From Chromobacterium sinusclupearum (GTDB lineage Bacteria; Pseudomonadota; Gammaproteobacteria; Burkholderiales; Chromobacteriaceae): 64,000 bases of DNA. Location: the NCBI RefSeq assembly GCF_002902845.1, contig NZ_PPTF01000073.1, positions 324,277 to 388,276 of the forward strand, in the 5' to 3' direction. Below the pieces are notes generated by a model. It saw only the letters and a list, made by a program, of their open reading frames with translations. It was not told the DNA's origin and did no database searches. Shown here in pieces: positions 25,310 through 33,874 of the stretch. Made by a program: the position numbers and the translations under genes. The first letter of the stretch is position 1; every line of letters begins with the position of its first letter.

Positions 25310-26992
25310 TCAGGCCTGTAAAACCGCCGCGTAAGGGGTGGCGTCGCCTTGCAGAACCACGTGCAATACGGTAGACGACACCGAGGTGACGCCGCTGGCG
25401 CCCAGTTGCTGCAAGGCGGCCTGGTCCACGCGGGCGGCATCGGCCACTTCCACGCGCAGCCGGCTGCCGGCCACCACTTCCACCTTGCGCACATTGCCCT
25501 CGCCGCCCAAAGCGGCCAGCCAGCGCGCCTTGTCGATGCTGGCGCCGCTGGCGGCAGCGGCCGACACCAGCTTCTCGGCGGCGGCTTGCGGCGCCGGGGC
25601 GCTTGCGCCGGAAGCCAGCGCGTTGCGGATTTCGTCGGCGATCAGGTCGGCTTCCGGCCCCAATACCACTTGCACGCTGCCGGCGGCCGGCTTGATCAGG
25701 CCGCGCGAGCCCAGCGCCTTCAGCGCCGCTTCGTTCACTTGCTCGTTGCTGGCCACCTGCAGACGCAGGCGGGTGGTGCAGGCGTCAACCGATTTCAAGT
25801 TGGCGGCACCGCCCAGCGCGTCGATGAAGGCGCGCGCGCGGCCGGTGCCGGCGGCAACCTCAGCCAGCGCCACGGCCACATCTTCGCGGCCCGGCGTCTT
25901 CAGATCGAACTTCTTGATGAAGAACACGAACAGCGCGTAGTAGACGGCAAAGTAGACTGCGCCCACCGGCAACAGCAGCAGCGGCTTGGTGGCGATGCCA
26001 TAGTTGATGACGTAGTCGAACAGGCCGGCGGAGAAGCCGAAGCCCAGTTTCACGCCCAGCGTCTGCATGATGGCCATGGACAGACCGGTCAGCACCGCAT
26101 GGATGCCGTACAGCACCGGGGCCAGGAACATGAAGGCGAATTCCACGGGCTCGGTCACGCCGGTCAGCATGGCGGTCAGCGCCATGGAGAACAGCAGGCC
26201 GCCGACAGCCGCCTTGTTTTCCGGCTTGGCGGTGCGGTACATCGCCAGACAGGCGGCCGGCAGGCCGAACATCATCACCGGGAACATGCCGGCCATGAAC
26301 ATGCCTGCGCTCTTGTCGCCGGCGAAGAAGCGGGTCAGGTCGCCATGCACCACCTTGCCGGCGGCTGTAGTGAAGTCGCCTACCTGGAACCAGACAATAT
26401 TGTTGAGGATGTGGTGCAGGCCGGTAACGATCAGGACGCGGTTGAGCACGCCATAGAAGAACACGCCCACTTCGCCGGTCGCGATCAGCCATTTGCCCAC
26501 GGCGTCAATGCCATGCTGCACCGGGGGCCAGACATAGCCCAGCACCGCCCCGAGCACCAGCATGCCAAAGCCGGTCACGATCGGCACGAAGCGCTTGCCG
26601 CCGAAAAAGGCCAGATAGCTGGGCAGCTTGATGTCCTTGTAGCGGTTATACAGATAACCCGCGATCAAACCGGACAGAATGCCGGACAGCACGCCCATAT
26701 TGATCTTTTCGTCGATCACTTTCAGCACGGCGGTCAGCACCAGGAAACCGATGGCGCCGGCCAGGCCGGACGTGCCGTTGCCATCCTTGGCGAAGCCCAC
26801 CGCCACGCCGATGGCGAAGATCAGCGCCAGGTTGCTGAAAATGGCGTCCCCCGCCTGCGCCATGAATTTGATGTCCAGCAGATCGGGCTGGCCCAGACGC
26901 AGCAGCAGGCCTGCCACCGGCAGCACGGCGATCGGCAGCATCAGGGCGCGCCCCAGCTGCTGTACGCCTGCAAATTTGTTCGTAGTACTCAC
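25310..26992 (-). CDS. nagE: PTS N-acetylglucosamine transporter IICB with an extra IIB-like domain
   Basis: 560 aa. The IIC part (about 1-375) has the GlcNAc/glucose family features FAIGVAVGFAKDGNGTSGLAG, GLHHILNN and MLTGVTEPVEFAFMFLAPVLYGIH. IIB (about 390-465) carries the phosphorylation Cys in LKSVDACTTRLRLQVA. A linker of Ala/Pro leads to a second IIB-like domain (about 485-560, IDKARWLAALGGEGNVRKVEVVAGSRLRVEVA) in which the Cys region reads VEVVAGSRL, so it cannot be phosphorylated at that site. No IIA is fused, so EI/HPr/IIA must come from elsewhere. It is last of the nag cluster, 276 bp after the deaminase. Confidence 0.93.
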   Translation of the reverse strand: MSTTNKFAGVQQLGRALMLPIAVLPVAGLLLRLGQPDLLDIKFMAQAGDAIFSNLALIFAIGVAVGFAKDGNGTSGLAGAIGFLVLTAVLKVIDEKINMGVLSGILSGLIAGYLYNRYKDIKLPSYLAFFGGKRFVPIVTGFGMLVLGAVLGYVWPPVQHGIDAVGKWLIATGEVGVFFYGVLNRVLIVTGLHHILNNIVWFQVGDFTTAAGKVVHGDLTRFFAGDKSAGMFMAGMFPVMMFGLPAACLAMYRTAKPENKAAVGGLLFSMALTAMLTGVTEPVEFAFMFLAPVLYGIHAVLTGLSMAIMQTLGVKLGFGFSAGLFDYVINYGIATKPLLLLPVGAVYFAVYYALFVFFIKKFDLKTPGREDVAVALAEVAAGTGRARAFIDALGGAANLKSVDACTTRLRLQVASNEQVNEAALKALGSRGLIKPAAGSVQVVLGPEADLIADEIRNALASGASAPAPQAAAEKLVSAAAASGASIDKARWLAALGGEGNVRKVEVVAGSRLRVEVADAARVDQAALQQLGASGVTSVSSTVLHVVLQGDATPYAAVLQA

Positions 26993-27268
26993 AAGATCTC
27001 TCCCAGGTTAATTCTGGTGCCGTCTTATCAAACGGCGGCTCCCCAGCACTTTACAGCGTTAGATTCCCCGCGCCCTGCACAGGCAGAGGGTGACAACATC
27101 GTTACCCGCACATCCGTCTCCTGCGCCTTCCCCCGCCGCTCAGGCCTCCGACCCGGCGACAACCCGCGGGGGGAGACGCCCCGCGGGCCGCCACGGTCTG
27201 GAAGCGTCTAAAAGCAAAACAGCCCTAGACGCGGCGGGGAAACCTTCACATCCTTGCGCGCGCCCGCC
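26993..27268. other. Intergenic region between nagB2 and nagE
   Basis: 276 bp without a supported gene, long for an operon. It contains a perfect 9-bp stem, CCCGCGGGG (27163-27171) and CCCCGCGGG (27179-27187). Without a T-run, this could be a transcript-processing site, a leader structure of nagE or a weak terminator. nagE may have its own promoter here. Confidence 0.4.
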
Positions 27269-28279
27269 TCAGCGGGTGCAGGTCACCTTGGACAGGTGGC
27301 GCGGCACATCGGGGTTCAGCCCGCGCGCCTCGGACAGCCTGGCAGCCATCAGGTAGAAGCTCTGAATCGCCAGCAGCGGGTCCAGCGCCTCGTCATCGGC
27401 CACGCTCAGCGTCAGGTCGCGGCTGTCCACGTCTGCTGGCGCGGCCAGCAAGACCTTGGCGCCGCGGCCGCGCATCTCGGCGGCCAGGGCGATCAGGCCC
27501 TGCTGCTCCGGTCCGCGCGGCGCGAACACCAAGAGCGGATAGCCTTCGTCGATCAACGCCATCGGGCCGTGCTTGATCTCGGCTCCGGAGAACGCCTCGG
27601 CCTGGATCGCGCAGGTTTCCTTGAACTTCAGCGCCGCTTCCAGCGCCACGGCAAAGCCCAGACCGCGGCCCACCACCATGATGCGTTCCGCCGGCTGCAG
27701 CACTTTGATGGCGGCGGACCAGTCCTGGGCCGCGGCCTCGGTCAGGCGCTGCGGCAGGTTCTCCAGCGCGGCCAGCAGGCCCGCGTCGTTCTGCCAGTGG
27801 GCCACCAGGCGGGCCACGGCCGACAGCGCGGTGATGTAGCTCTTGGTGGCGGCGACGCTCTTTTCCTCGCCGGCGCACAGCGGCGCCGCCCAATGGCAGG
27901 CTTCCGCCAACGGCGAGTGTGGCTTGTTGACCAGCGCCACGGTGTGGGCGCCGGCATCGGACAGGGCCTTCATGGTGTCGACTAGGTCCGGGCTTTGGCC
28001 GGATTGCGATACCGCGACGGCCAGCTGCCCCTTCACCGCCAGCGGCGACTGGTGCAGCGTGACGATGGACATCGGCAGCGACACCACCGGCACGCCGAGG
28101 CGCTGCATCGCCAGATAGGCGAAATAGCTGGCGGCGTGGTCGGAACTGCCGCGGGCCACGGTCAGCGCCAGCTGCGGACGGATGCGGGCCAGTTCGCGTC
28201 CCAGCGCGGCCAGGCCTTCATCGGCGTACATATGTTGCGCGGCCACCGCTTCGGCGGCGTACAGCGCTTCTTCAAGCAT
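27269..28279 (-). CDS. Glucosamine-6-phosphate deaminase, SIS-domain type (NagB-II)
   Basis: 336-aa protein with two SIS domains, similar to the isomerase half of GlmS but without the amidotransferase part. Motifs: LTVARGSSDHAASYFAYLAM, AVSQSGQSPDLVDTM, KSYITALSAVARLV, and ETCAIQAEAFSGAEIKHGPMALIDE. Its place between nagA and nagE identifies it as the alternative deaminase that converts GlcN-6-P to fructose-6-P and ammonia. The start is unsure: the ATG at 28279 overlaps the nagA end by 8 bp, while TTG codons at 28291 and 28306 lie nearer a GGGAGAGG site. Confidence 0.9.
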   Translation of the reverse strand: MLEEALYAAEAVAAQHMYADEGLAALGRELARIRPQLALTVARGSSDHAASYFAYLAMQRLGVPVVSLPMSIVTLHQSPLAVKGQLAVAVSQSGQSPDLVDTMKALSDAGAHTVALVNKPHSPLAEACHWAAPLCAGEEKSVAATKSYITALSAVARLVAHWQNDAGLLAALENLPQRLTEAAAQDWSAAIKVLQPAERIMVVGRGLGFAVALEAALKFKETCAIQAEAFSGAEIKHGPMALIDEGYPLLVFAPRGPEQQGLIALAAEMRGRGAKVLLAAPADVDSRDLTLSVADDEALDPLLAIQSFYLMAARLSEARGLNPDVPRHLSKVTCTR

Positions 28280-29393
28280 CAACGAGGCCAATTTCCTCTC
28301 CCTCAACGTAGACTTGCTGCAAATTCAGTTCCGGGTCCATCACCACGATGTCGGCCCAGGCGCCGGCTTCCAGGCGGCCACGTTCGGCCAGGCCCAGATA
28401 GTCGGCCGGGTACAGCGACAGGCGGTGCGAGGCATCCGCCAGCGGCAGGCCGATCTTCACCAGATTGCGCAGCGCCTGATCCATGGTCAGCGTGCTGCCG
28501 GCCAGGGTGCCGTCGGCCAGACGCACCCCGCCCATGCATTTGGTCACCGAGTGCGATCCCAGCTTGTACTGGCCGTCCGGCATCCCGGCGGCGGCGGTGG
28601 AATCGGTCACGCAGTAAAGGCGCGGAATGGCGCGCAAGGCGGTGCGGATGGCGCCCGGATGGACGTGGAGCAGATCGGGGATCAGCTCGGCGTACTCGGC
28701 ATGCGCCAAGGCCGCGCCGACGACGCCGGGCTCGCGGTGATGCAGGCCGGTCATCGCATTGAAGAGGTGGGTAAAGCCGGACGCGCCCTGTTGCAGAGCC
28801 TCCACAGCCTGTTCGTAACTGCCCAGGGTGTGGCCCATCTGCACGCGCACGCCCTGGGCGCTGAGCAGACGGATGATGTCCATGTGGCCGGGGATTTCCG
28901 GCGCCAGGGTGATCAGCGAGATCGGCGCCAGCGCGCGGTAGGCGTCGATCTGCGCCATCGCCGCCTGACAGGCGTCGTCCGGCTGCGCGCCCAGCTTGCC
29001 GGGGTTGATGTACGGACCTTCCAGGTGCACGCCCAGCACGCGGCTGCCGGCCGGCGCCCGCTCCTTGCTGCAGCGGCCGATGTCCGCCAGCACGCGGGCG
29101 ATTTCGTCCGGCGGCGCGGTCATGGTGGTGGCCAGCAGCGAGGTGGTGCCGAAACGGGCGTGCAGCCGCGCGACATGGGAGACGGCGTTGCCGCCCTCCA
29201 TGATGTCCACGCCGCCGCCGCCGTGCACGTGCAGGTCGATGAAGCCGGGCAGAATGTAACGTTCCGGCTGCCGGCCCGATGCCAGGCTGGCGTCTATCGC
29301 TGCGATGCGGCCATCGGCCGCCAGGCGCACGGTGCCGTCCATCCAGCCGGAGGCGGTGAGGATGCGGCCCTGCAAGGTCTGGTTCAAAGTCAT
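28272..29393 (-). CDS. nagA: N-acetylglucosamine-6-phosphate deacetylase
   Basis: 373-aa amidohydrolase that removes acetate from GlcNAc-6-P after PTS uptake. The metal-binding PGFIDLHVHGGGGVDIMEGG (about residues 57-76) is characteristic of NagA. Other elements are GVHLEGPYINPGKLGAQP, VQMGHTLGSYEQ, GFTHLFNAMTGLHHREPG, CVTDSTAAAGMPDGQYKLG and STLTMDQALRNLV. The ATG at 29393 overlaps the nagR stop in ATGA. Codons further upstream in frame belong to the nagR reading region. Confidence 0.96.
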   Translation of the reverse strand: MTLNQTLQGRILTASGWMDGTVRLAADGRIAAIDASLASGRQPERYILPGFIDLHVHGGGGVDIMEGGNAVSHVARLHARFGTTSLLATTMTAPPDEIARVLADIGRCSKERAPAGSRVLGVHLEGPYINPGKLGAQPDDACQAAMAQIDAYRALAPISLITLAPEIPGHMDIIRLLSAQGVRVQMGHTLGSYEQAVEALQQGASGFTHLFNAMTGLHHREPGVVGAALAHAEYAELIPDLLHVHPGAIRTALRAIPRLYCVTDSTAAAGMPDGQYKLGSHSVTKCMGGVRLADGTLAGSTLTMDQALRNLVKIGLPLADASHRLSLYPADYLGLAERGRLEAGAWADIVVMDPELNLQQVYVEGEEIGLVDA

Positions 29394-30124
29394 CGTTTCA
29401 GTTCGGCTACAAAGTCGTAATAATCGTTGCGGCAATAGGTGTCGGTCAGCTCGATCGCCACATTGTCGGCATTGAAGCCGATACGGGTGATCAACAGCAT
29501 CGCCTCGCCCGGCCGGATGCCGGCGAGCTGGGCGATCTCGCCCGAAGCATTCACCGCCCGGATATGCTGCAGGGCGCGCACCACCGAATGTCCCGCCGCG
29601 TCCAGATGGGCGTACAGCGAAGTGCCCACCGACTGCGGGTCCGGCAGATACGCCACCGGCATCGTACTCATCTCAATCGCCATCACCACGCCGTCGGCGA
29701 GGCGCTGGCGCTTCAGCCGCGCCACCATCGAGGTCGGCGACAGCCCCAACTTGATCACTTCCTCGTTGCTGGGCGGAAACACCCCGCGCTCCAGCCATAC
29801 CGAGGACGGCACGAAGCCGCGCAATCTCAACTGCTCGGTAAAGCCGGTCAAACGCGACAGCGGCTGCTCCAGCCTGGGCGTGATGAAGGTGCCCGATCCC
29901 TGGCGCCGGCGGATCATGCCCTGCTCCAGCAGCACATCCATCGCCTTGCGCGCGGTCACCCGCGAAATGCCCAGCTCTTCCGAAAACGTCCGTTCCGACG
30001 GCAGCGCCTCGTCTGCCTGCCACCAGCCGGCGTTGATCGCGTCGGCCAGCTTGCGCGACAGCTGCAGGTACAGCGGGGTGCTCAGGGTTTCATCCGGTTT
30101 CAATGCTTGCCAGCGGTTTTCCAT
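29390..30124 (-). CDS. nagR: GntR/HutC-family repressor of the nag genes
   Basis: 244 aa. The N-terminal winged helix-turn-helix is PLYLQLSRKLADAINAGWWQADEALPSERTFSEELGISRVTARKAMDVLLEQGMIRRRQGSGTFI. The C-terminal UTRA effector domain (about 90-240) contains GFTEQLRLRGFVPSSVWLERG and AIELTDTYCRNDYYDFVAEL. GntR-type NagR proteins bind GlcNAc-6-P or GlcN-6-P. It leads the nag operon and faces the LPMO gene. Three 11-bp repeats 100 bp in front of it are likely its operator. The ATG at 30124 gives the normal family length; another in-frame ATG lies at 30187. Confidence 0.9.
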   Translation of the reverse strand: MENRWQALKPDETLSTPLYLQLSRKLADAINAGWWQADEALPSERTFSEELGISRVTARKAMDVLLEQGMIRRRQGSGTFITPRLEQPLSRLTGFTEQLRLRGFVPSSVWLERGVFPPSNEEVIKLGLSPTSMVARLKRQRLADGVVMAIEMSTMPVAYLPDPQSVGTSLYAHLDAAGHSVVRALQHIRAVNASGEIAQLAGIRPGEAMLLITRIGFNADNVAIELTDTYCRNDYYDFVAELKR

Positions 30125-30230
30125 GGTCGTCTGCAAGTGGTCTGAAAATGGCAGTGTAAGCCTAGTCTCCCGCCGCCGGTATCCCATCCCTGTTCCGAAT
30201 GCCGCGTAATCCGTTCGCTACACTCCGCAC

Positions 30231-30263
30231 GTTAATACCACATTAATACCACGTCAATACCAA
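30231..30263. repeat. Three tandem 11-bp repeats, probable NagR operator
   Basis: GTTAATACCAC (30231-30241), ATTAATACCAC (30242-30252) and GTCAATACCAA (30253-30263) follow each other without gaps. The other strand reads TGGTATT, the half-site of known NagR/DasR-type operators. An 11-bp period places each copy on the same DNA face. The array lies between nagR and the divergent LPMO gene and can serve both. Confidence 0.6.
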
Positions 30264-30506
30264 TTATCAAGGCAAGGTGAATTGATTCGCGAGACATGAC
30301 ATCGCCGCGACAGTCGGCGGGACGCCTTAAAGAAATCGACCCGGCGCCAGGCCGGGCCATCGGGACAGGTCAACTCCCAGTCAAACCTTGCCACAATAGC
30401 CGCCACGCCTGGCAGGGCGCGCCCCGCACGCCGGGATGGGCGGCCCAGGATGGCCGCGCGATCGACGTAGAAGCCTCCGCATACCACTATCAGACGAGGA
30501 ATCCGC
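30264..30506 (+). promoter_or_regulatory. Upstream region of the LPMO gene
   Basis: 243 bp without a supported gene, between the repeat array and the LPMO start. An AGACGAGGA-type ribosome site stands just before the ATG. No clear sigma-70 promoter was identified. Confidence 0.4.
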
Positions 30507-31661
30507 ATGAAACCGTATTGGCACCTATCCGTGATGGTCCTGAGCAGCTTGAGCGCCCAACTATGGGCTCACGGCACGATGGAACGACCGCTGAATCGCG
30601 TCTACGGCTGCTATCTGGAAGGCCCGGAAGCGCCAAAAAGCAAGGCATGCCAGGACGCCAGGCAAATCGGCGGCACTCAGGCGATGTATGACTGGAATGG
30701 CATCAACCAGAACCCATCCGGCGACCAACACCAGGCCGTGGTGCCGGATGGCACGCTGTGCGGCGGCGGCAAGGCCGAATTCCGCGGCTTCAACCAGCCG
30801 CGCGCCGACTGGCCAGCCACCCGCATCGTGCCGGACGCCAAAGGCAATTACGAGTTCGTCTACCGCGCCACCGCGCCGCATGCCACCCAATACTTCCGTT
30901 TCTACATCACGCGCGACGGCTGGCGGCCGGAGCAGCCGCTGAAGTGGTCTGATCTGGAACTGTTCGGCACGATCAACGGCACGCCGCGGCTGGACGGCGA
31001 CAAGCGCTATCGGATGACGCTGCCGCTGCCGGCCGGCAAGAGCGGCCGCCACATCATCTACAACGTGTGGAAGCGTTCAGACAGCGAGGAGGCCTTTTAC
31101 TCGTGCTCCGACGTGATGTTCGACACCGACGGCCAAACTCCCGGCGCAAAGCCGCCTTTGGCCAATCCATGGAAAGAGATAGGCAACGTCGTCGCGCATG
31201 AGGATCTGCCGGCCAACAGCACGGTGACGCTGCGGGTATTCGACGCGCTGGGACATGATGCCGAGAGCCACAGCGTCAAGCTGACGCCGGCCAACGCCGG
31301 CATGGCCAATTGGCCTTACGAGCTGGCGCGCAAGGTCAATGCCACATCGCGCGCGATACGCATCGGCGTGGCCAGCCAACGGCAGCGGCAGGTTGTGATC
31401 ACGCCGGTGCAGAGCGCCAGCGCCAACCGCGTCTATCTCAACGATGGCTATCCGGGCTATGGCTACAACATCGATTTGAAGAAAGGCAACGGCGGCATTG
31501 TGCCGCCGCTGCCGGCCAACTGGCGCGAAGGGGCGCCCTACCGCGCCGGCCAGCTGGTCAGCTATCAGGGCCGCAGCTACCGTTGCCTGCAGCCGCATAC
31601 CGCCACGGTCGGCTCCGGCTGGACGCCGTCCAGCCAACCGGCGCTATGGCAGGCTCTGTAA
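30507..31661 (+). CDS. Chitin-active lytic polysaccharide monooxygenase (AA10) with CBM5/12
   Basis: 384-aa secreted copper enzyme that cleaves crystalline chitin oxidatively. The signal peptide ends at Ala21, exposing His22 (HGTMERPLNRVYGC) as the N-terminal half of the copper brace. The second His is His125 in TAPHATQYFRFYIT. The AA10 domain ends near residue 205 (YNVWKRSDSEEAFYSCSDV). A middle domain (about 220-320) resembles the GbpA-type linker module. The C-terminal 47 residues, WREGAPYRAGQLVSYQGRSY...GWTPSSQPALW, form a CBM5/12 chitin-binding module. Position opposite nagR links chitin attack to GlcNAc use. Confidence 0.93.
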   Translation: MKPYWHLSVMVLSSLSAQLWAHGTMERPLNRVYGCYLEGPEAPKSKACQDARQIGGTQAMYDWNGINQNPSGDQHQAVVPDGTLCGGGKAEFRGFNQPRADWPATRIVPDAKGNYEFVYRATAPHATQYFRFYITRDGWRPEQPLKWSDLELFGTINGTPRLDGDKRYRMTLPLPAGKSGRHIIYNVWKRSDSEEAFYSCSDVMFDTDGQTPGAKPPLANPWKEIGNVVAHEDLPANSTVTLRVFDALGHDAESHSVKLTPANAGMANWPYELARKVNATSRAIRIGVASQRQRQVVITPVQSASANRVYLNDGYPGYGYNIDLKKGNGGIVPPLPANWREGAPYRAGQLVSYQGRSYRCLQPHTATVGSGWTPSSQPALWQAL

Positions 31662-31673
31662 GGGGCCGTCCGG

Positions 31674-32537
31674 CTAACGCCGCCAGCTGATCAGCAGCAC
31701 CGCCGCCACAATCACCACCATGGCCAGCATCTCCTGCAATCCGACATGCTCGCCCAGGAACAGCACGCCCAGCAGCACCGCAATCACCGGATTGACATAG
31801 GCGTAGCTGGTGGCGGCGGCGGCCGACACCGTCCGTAATAGATATAGGTAGGCGCTGTAGGCGATCATCGAGCCGAACACCGTCAGATACAGCAAGGCGC
31901 CCCAGCCGGCAGCGCCCGGCCAGGCCGTCAAGCGCTCGCCGATGGCGAAACTGGATGCCAGCAGCGCCAACCCGCCGAAGATCATGGTCCAGGCGCTGCC
32001 CATCGCGCCCGGCGGCTGCGCCAGATGCTTGCTCCAGGCCGAGCCCAGCGCCCAGCCGGCCGAGGCCAATACCAGCAGCACCGCCCCTTCCGGACTGGCG
32101 CGCAGGCTGGAACCCAGATTCAGCAGCACAATGCCGAATACGCCCAGCAACATGCCCGCCCACTCCAAGGCGCGCGACTTGTGGCCAAACAGACGGGCGA
32201 ACAACAAGGTGAACAGCGGCACCGTCGCCACCACCAGCGCGGCCACGCCGGACGACACCTCGCGCTCGGCCATCGTCACCAGGCCGTTGCCTACCGCCGG
32301 CATCAGCACACCAAGAATGGCCGCCCCGCGCAGCTGGCGCGCATCCGGCCATGCCACGCGGCGCCAGCGCAGATAGGCCAGGACGATGCCGCCCGCCAAC
32401 AGAAAGCGGGTGCCGGCCATCATCAGCGGCGGCCAGGACTCCACCCCGATGCGAATGGCCAGATAGGTGGAGCCCCAGATGATGTAGAGCGCAAAGAAGG
32501 CCGCCAGCGTGAGCGGCGCGAGACGTGAAAAAGGCAT
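31674..32537 (-). CDS. EamA-family drug/metabolite exporter
   Basis: 287 aa with ten predicted membrane segments in two EamA repeats (DMT superfamily, RhaT/YdcZ-like). The first repeat starts [44 protein letters not shown], and the second begins near residue 145 ([24 protein letters not shown]). The GSTYLAIR motif is common in YedA-type exporters. Substrate unknown. The ATG at 32537 is used because the frame upstream codes for an implausible Trp/Arg-rich stretch. It lies 61 bp behind tolQ on the same strand. Confidence 0.9.
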   Translation of the reverse strand: MPFSRLAPLTLAAFFALYIIWGSTYLAIRIGVESWPPLMMAGTRFLLAGGIVLAYLRWRRVAWPDARQLRGAAILGVLMPAVGNGLVTMAEREVSSGVAALVVATVPLFTLLFARLFGHKSRALEWAGMLLGVFGIVLLNLGSSLRASPEGAVLLVLASAGWALGSAWSKHLAQPPGAMGSAWTMIFGGLALLASSFAIGERLTAWPGAAGWGALLYLTVFGSMIAYSAYLYLLRTVSAAAATSYAYVNPVIAVLLGVLFLGEHVGLQEMLAMVVIVAAVLLISWRR

Positions 32538-32598
32538 GGCGAAGTCCAGACGGTACGGACTCAAACCATGCCAGAGGCAAGCCAGGGCGGCAAGCGGC

Positions 32599-33267
32599 TT
32601 AGCGCATCGCCAGCCGCTGCAGGATGTTGGAGAACTCTTCCATATAGGTATCGAAGCGGGTGGCCAGGCGGTCCACATCGGTGGCGAAGCGGTTATAGGC
32701 CACCACCGCCGGGATGGCGGCGAACAGGCCGATCGCCGTCGCCACCAGCGCCTCGGCAATGCCCGGCGCCACCGTGCTCAGCGTGGCCTGGCCGGCGTTG
32801 CCCAGGCCAATGAAGGCATGCATGATGCCCCATACCGTGCCGAACAGGCCGACGTAAGGGCTGACCGAACCGACCGTCGCCAGGAAAGAAGTGTGGCTGT
32901 CCAGCGCGTCCAGCTCGCGCTGCGCCGCCGCGCGCATCGCCCGGCGCGAACCGTCCATGATGTCCGACAGCTCCGTGCCGGTCCGGCCGCGCAGCTTCAG
33001 AAACTCGGCGAAGCCGGACTGGAAAATGCGCTCCATCCCCACCGCGTCGCTGCGACGGCATACATCCTCGTACAGACGGTTCAGATCCGCCCCGCTCCAG
33101 AAATTGCGCTCGAATTCCTCGCTATGGCGCTTGGCCGCGCCCAGCACCGAGATCTTGTTGAAAATCAGCGCCCAGGACAGCAGGGAGGTCAAGGCCAGGC
33201 CCGCCATCACCAACTGCACCAACAGGCTGGCGTTCAGGATCAGGCTGATGAATGAAATCTGTTGCAC
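32599..33267 (-). CDS. tolQ: TolQ/ExbB-type proton channel subunit
   Basis: 222 aa with three membrane segments (about 12-35, 130-155, 170-195). The C-terminal half carries the MotA/TolQ/ExbB signature [23 protein letters not shown]...[32 protein letters not shown]. The N-terminus [21 protein letters not shown] is TolQ-like rather than ExbB-like. TolQ with TolR energises TolA for outer-membrane constriction. No tolR, tolA, tolB or pal follows it here; the next gene is an EamA transporter, so its partner must lie elsewhere if it is functional. Confidence 0.88.
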   Translation of the reverse strand: MQQISFISLILNASLLVQLVMAGLALTSLLSWALIFNKISVLGAAKRHSEEFERNFWSGADLNRLYEDVCRRSDAVGMERIFQSGFAEFLKLRGRTGTELSDIMDGSRRAMRAAAQRELDALDSHTSFLATVGSVSPYVGLFGTVWGIMHAFIGLGNAGQATLSTVAPGIAEALVATAIGLFAAIPAVVAYNRFATDVDRLATRFDTYMEEFSNILQRLAMR

Positions 33268-33292
33268 GTTTTCTTCCTCGGTTCACATACGG

Positions 33293-33874
33293 CTAGCGTA
33301 ACACGCGGCCGGTTTCCAGATCGATGATGGTGGACGGTTTGCGCCGTTTGCCGATGCGGCCGGGCAAGGTCAACACCTTGTCTTTGAATGCCTTGCGGCA
33401 GGCCTGCGCGGTTTTCAGCGATTTCTGGCCCGCGCGGTTGGCCGAAGTCGACACCAAGGCCGTCCCCAGCGCCCGGCACAAGGCCGCCGCCTCGCCATGG
33501 GCCGTCACCCGCACCGCGATCTTGTCATGCCGGCCGCGCAGCGCCGGCGGCACCCGCCGCGAAGCCGGCAACAGAAAGGTGTATGGACCGGGCCAATAGC
33601 GCGCCAGTTCCGCGCGCTGCGCCGCGGAAAGCGGCCGCACCAGATGGCGGATCTGCTCGAAATCGGCGGCAATGACGATCAAACCCTTGTGATTAGGCCG
33701 CGCCTTGATCGCCAGCACGCGGTGGATCGCCCGCACGTCGAGCGGATGACAACCCAGGCCGTAACAGGATTCGGTGGAATAGGCGATCACGCCGCCATGG
33801 CGCAGACGCGCGCGCGCGCGGCGAATCAGCAATGCCCCCGGAAGGCGGGGCACAGGAACAAGACCAAAATTCAT
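33293..33874 (-). CDS. tsaC: Threonylcarbamoyl-AMP synthase (Sua5/YrdC/TsaC family)
   Basis: 193 aa. The YrdC fold is shown by RARARLRHGGVIAYSTESCYGLGCHPLDVRAIHRVLAIKARPNHKGLIVIAAD, in which the PTE(T/S)-x-YGL loop and the K-R-P/K-A-R-P motif line the threonine/ATP pocket, and by YWPGPYTFLLPAS and ALVSTSANRAGQKSL. It makes threonylcarbamoyl-AMP for the t6A37 modification of ANN-decoding tRNAs. Short bacterial TsaC proteins are about 185-200 aa, so it is complete. It lies 25 bp in front of tolQ and may be co-transcribed. Confidence 0.92.
   Translation of the reverse strand: MNFGLVPVPRLPGALLIRRARARLRHGGVIAYSTESCYGLGCHPLDVRAIHRVLAIKARPNHKGLIVIAADFEQIRHLVRPLSAAQRAELARYWPGPYTFLLPASRRVPPALRGRHDKIAVRVTAHGEAAALCRALGTALVSTSANRAGQKSLKTAQACRKAFKDKVLTLPGRIGKRRKPSTIIDLETGRVLR

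Noticed and set aside
27163..27187. Terminator between nagB2 and nagE
   Set aside because: The stem is perfect, but no T-run follows on the minus strand; reported only as a structure in the intergenic region.
25349..27211. 620-codon frame opposite nagE
   Set aside because: Complement of a recognised transporter gene, full of Gln/His/Gly, no family resemblance.
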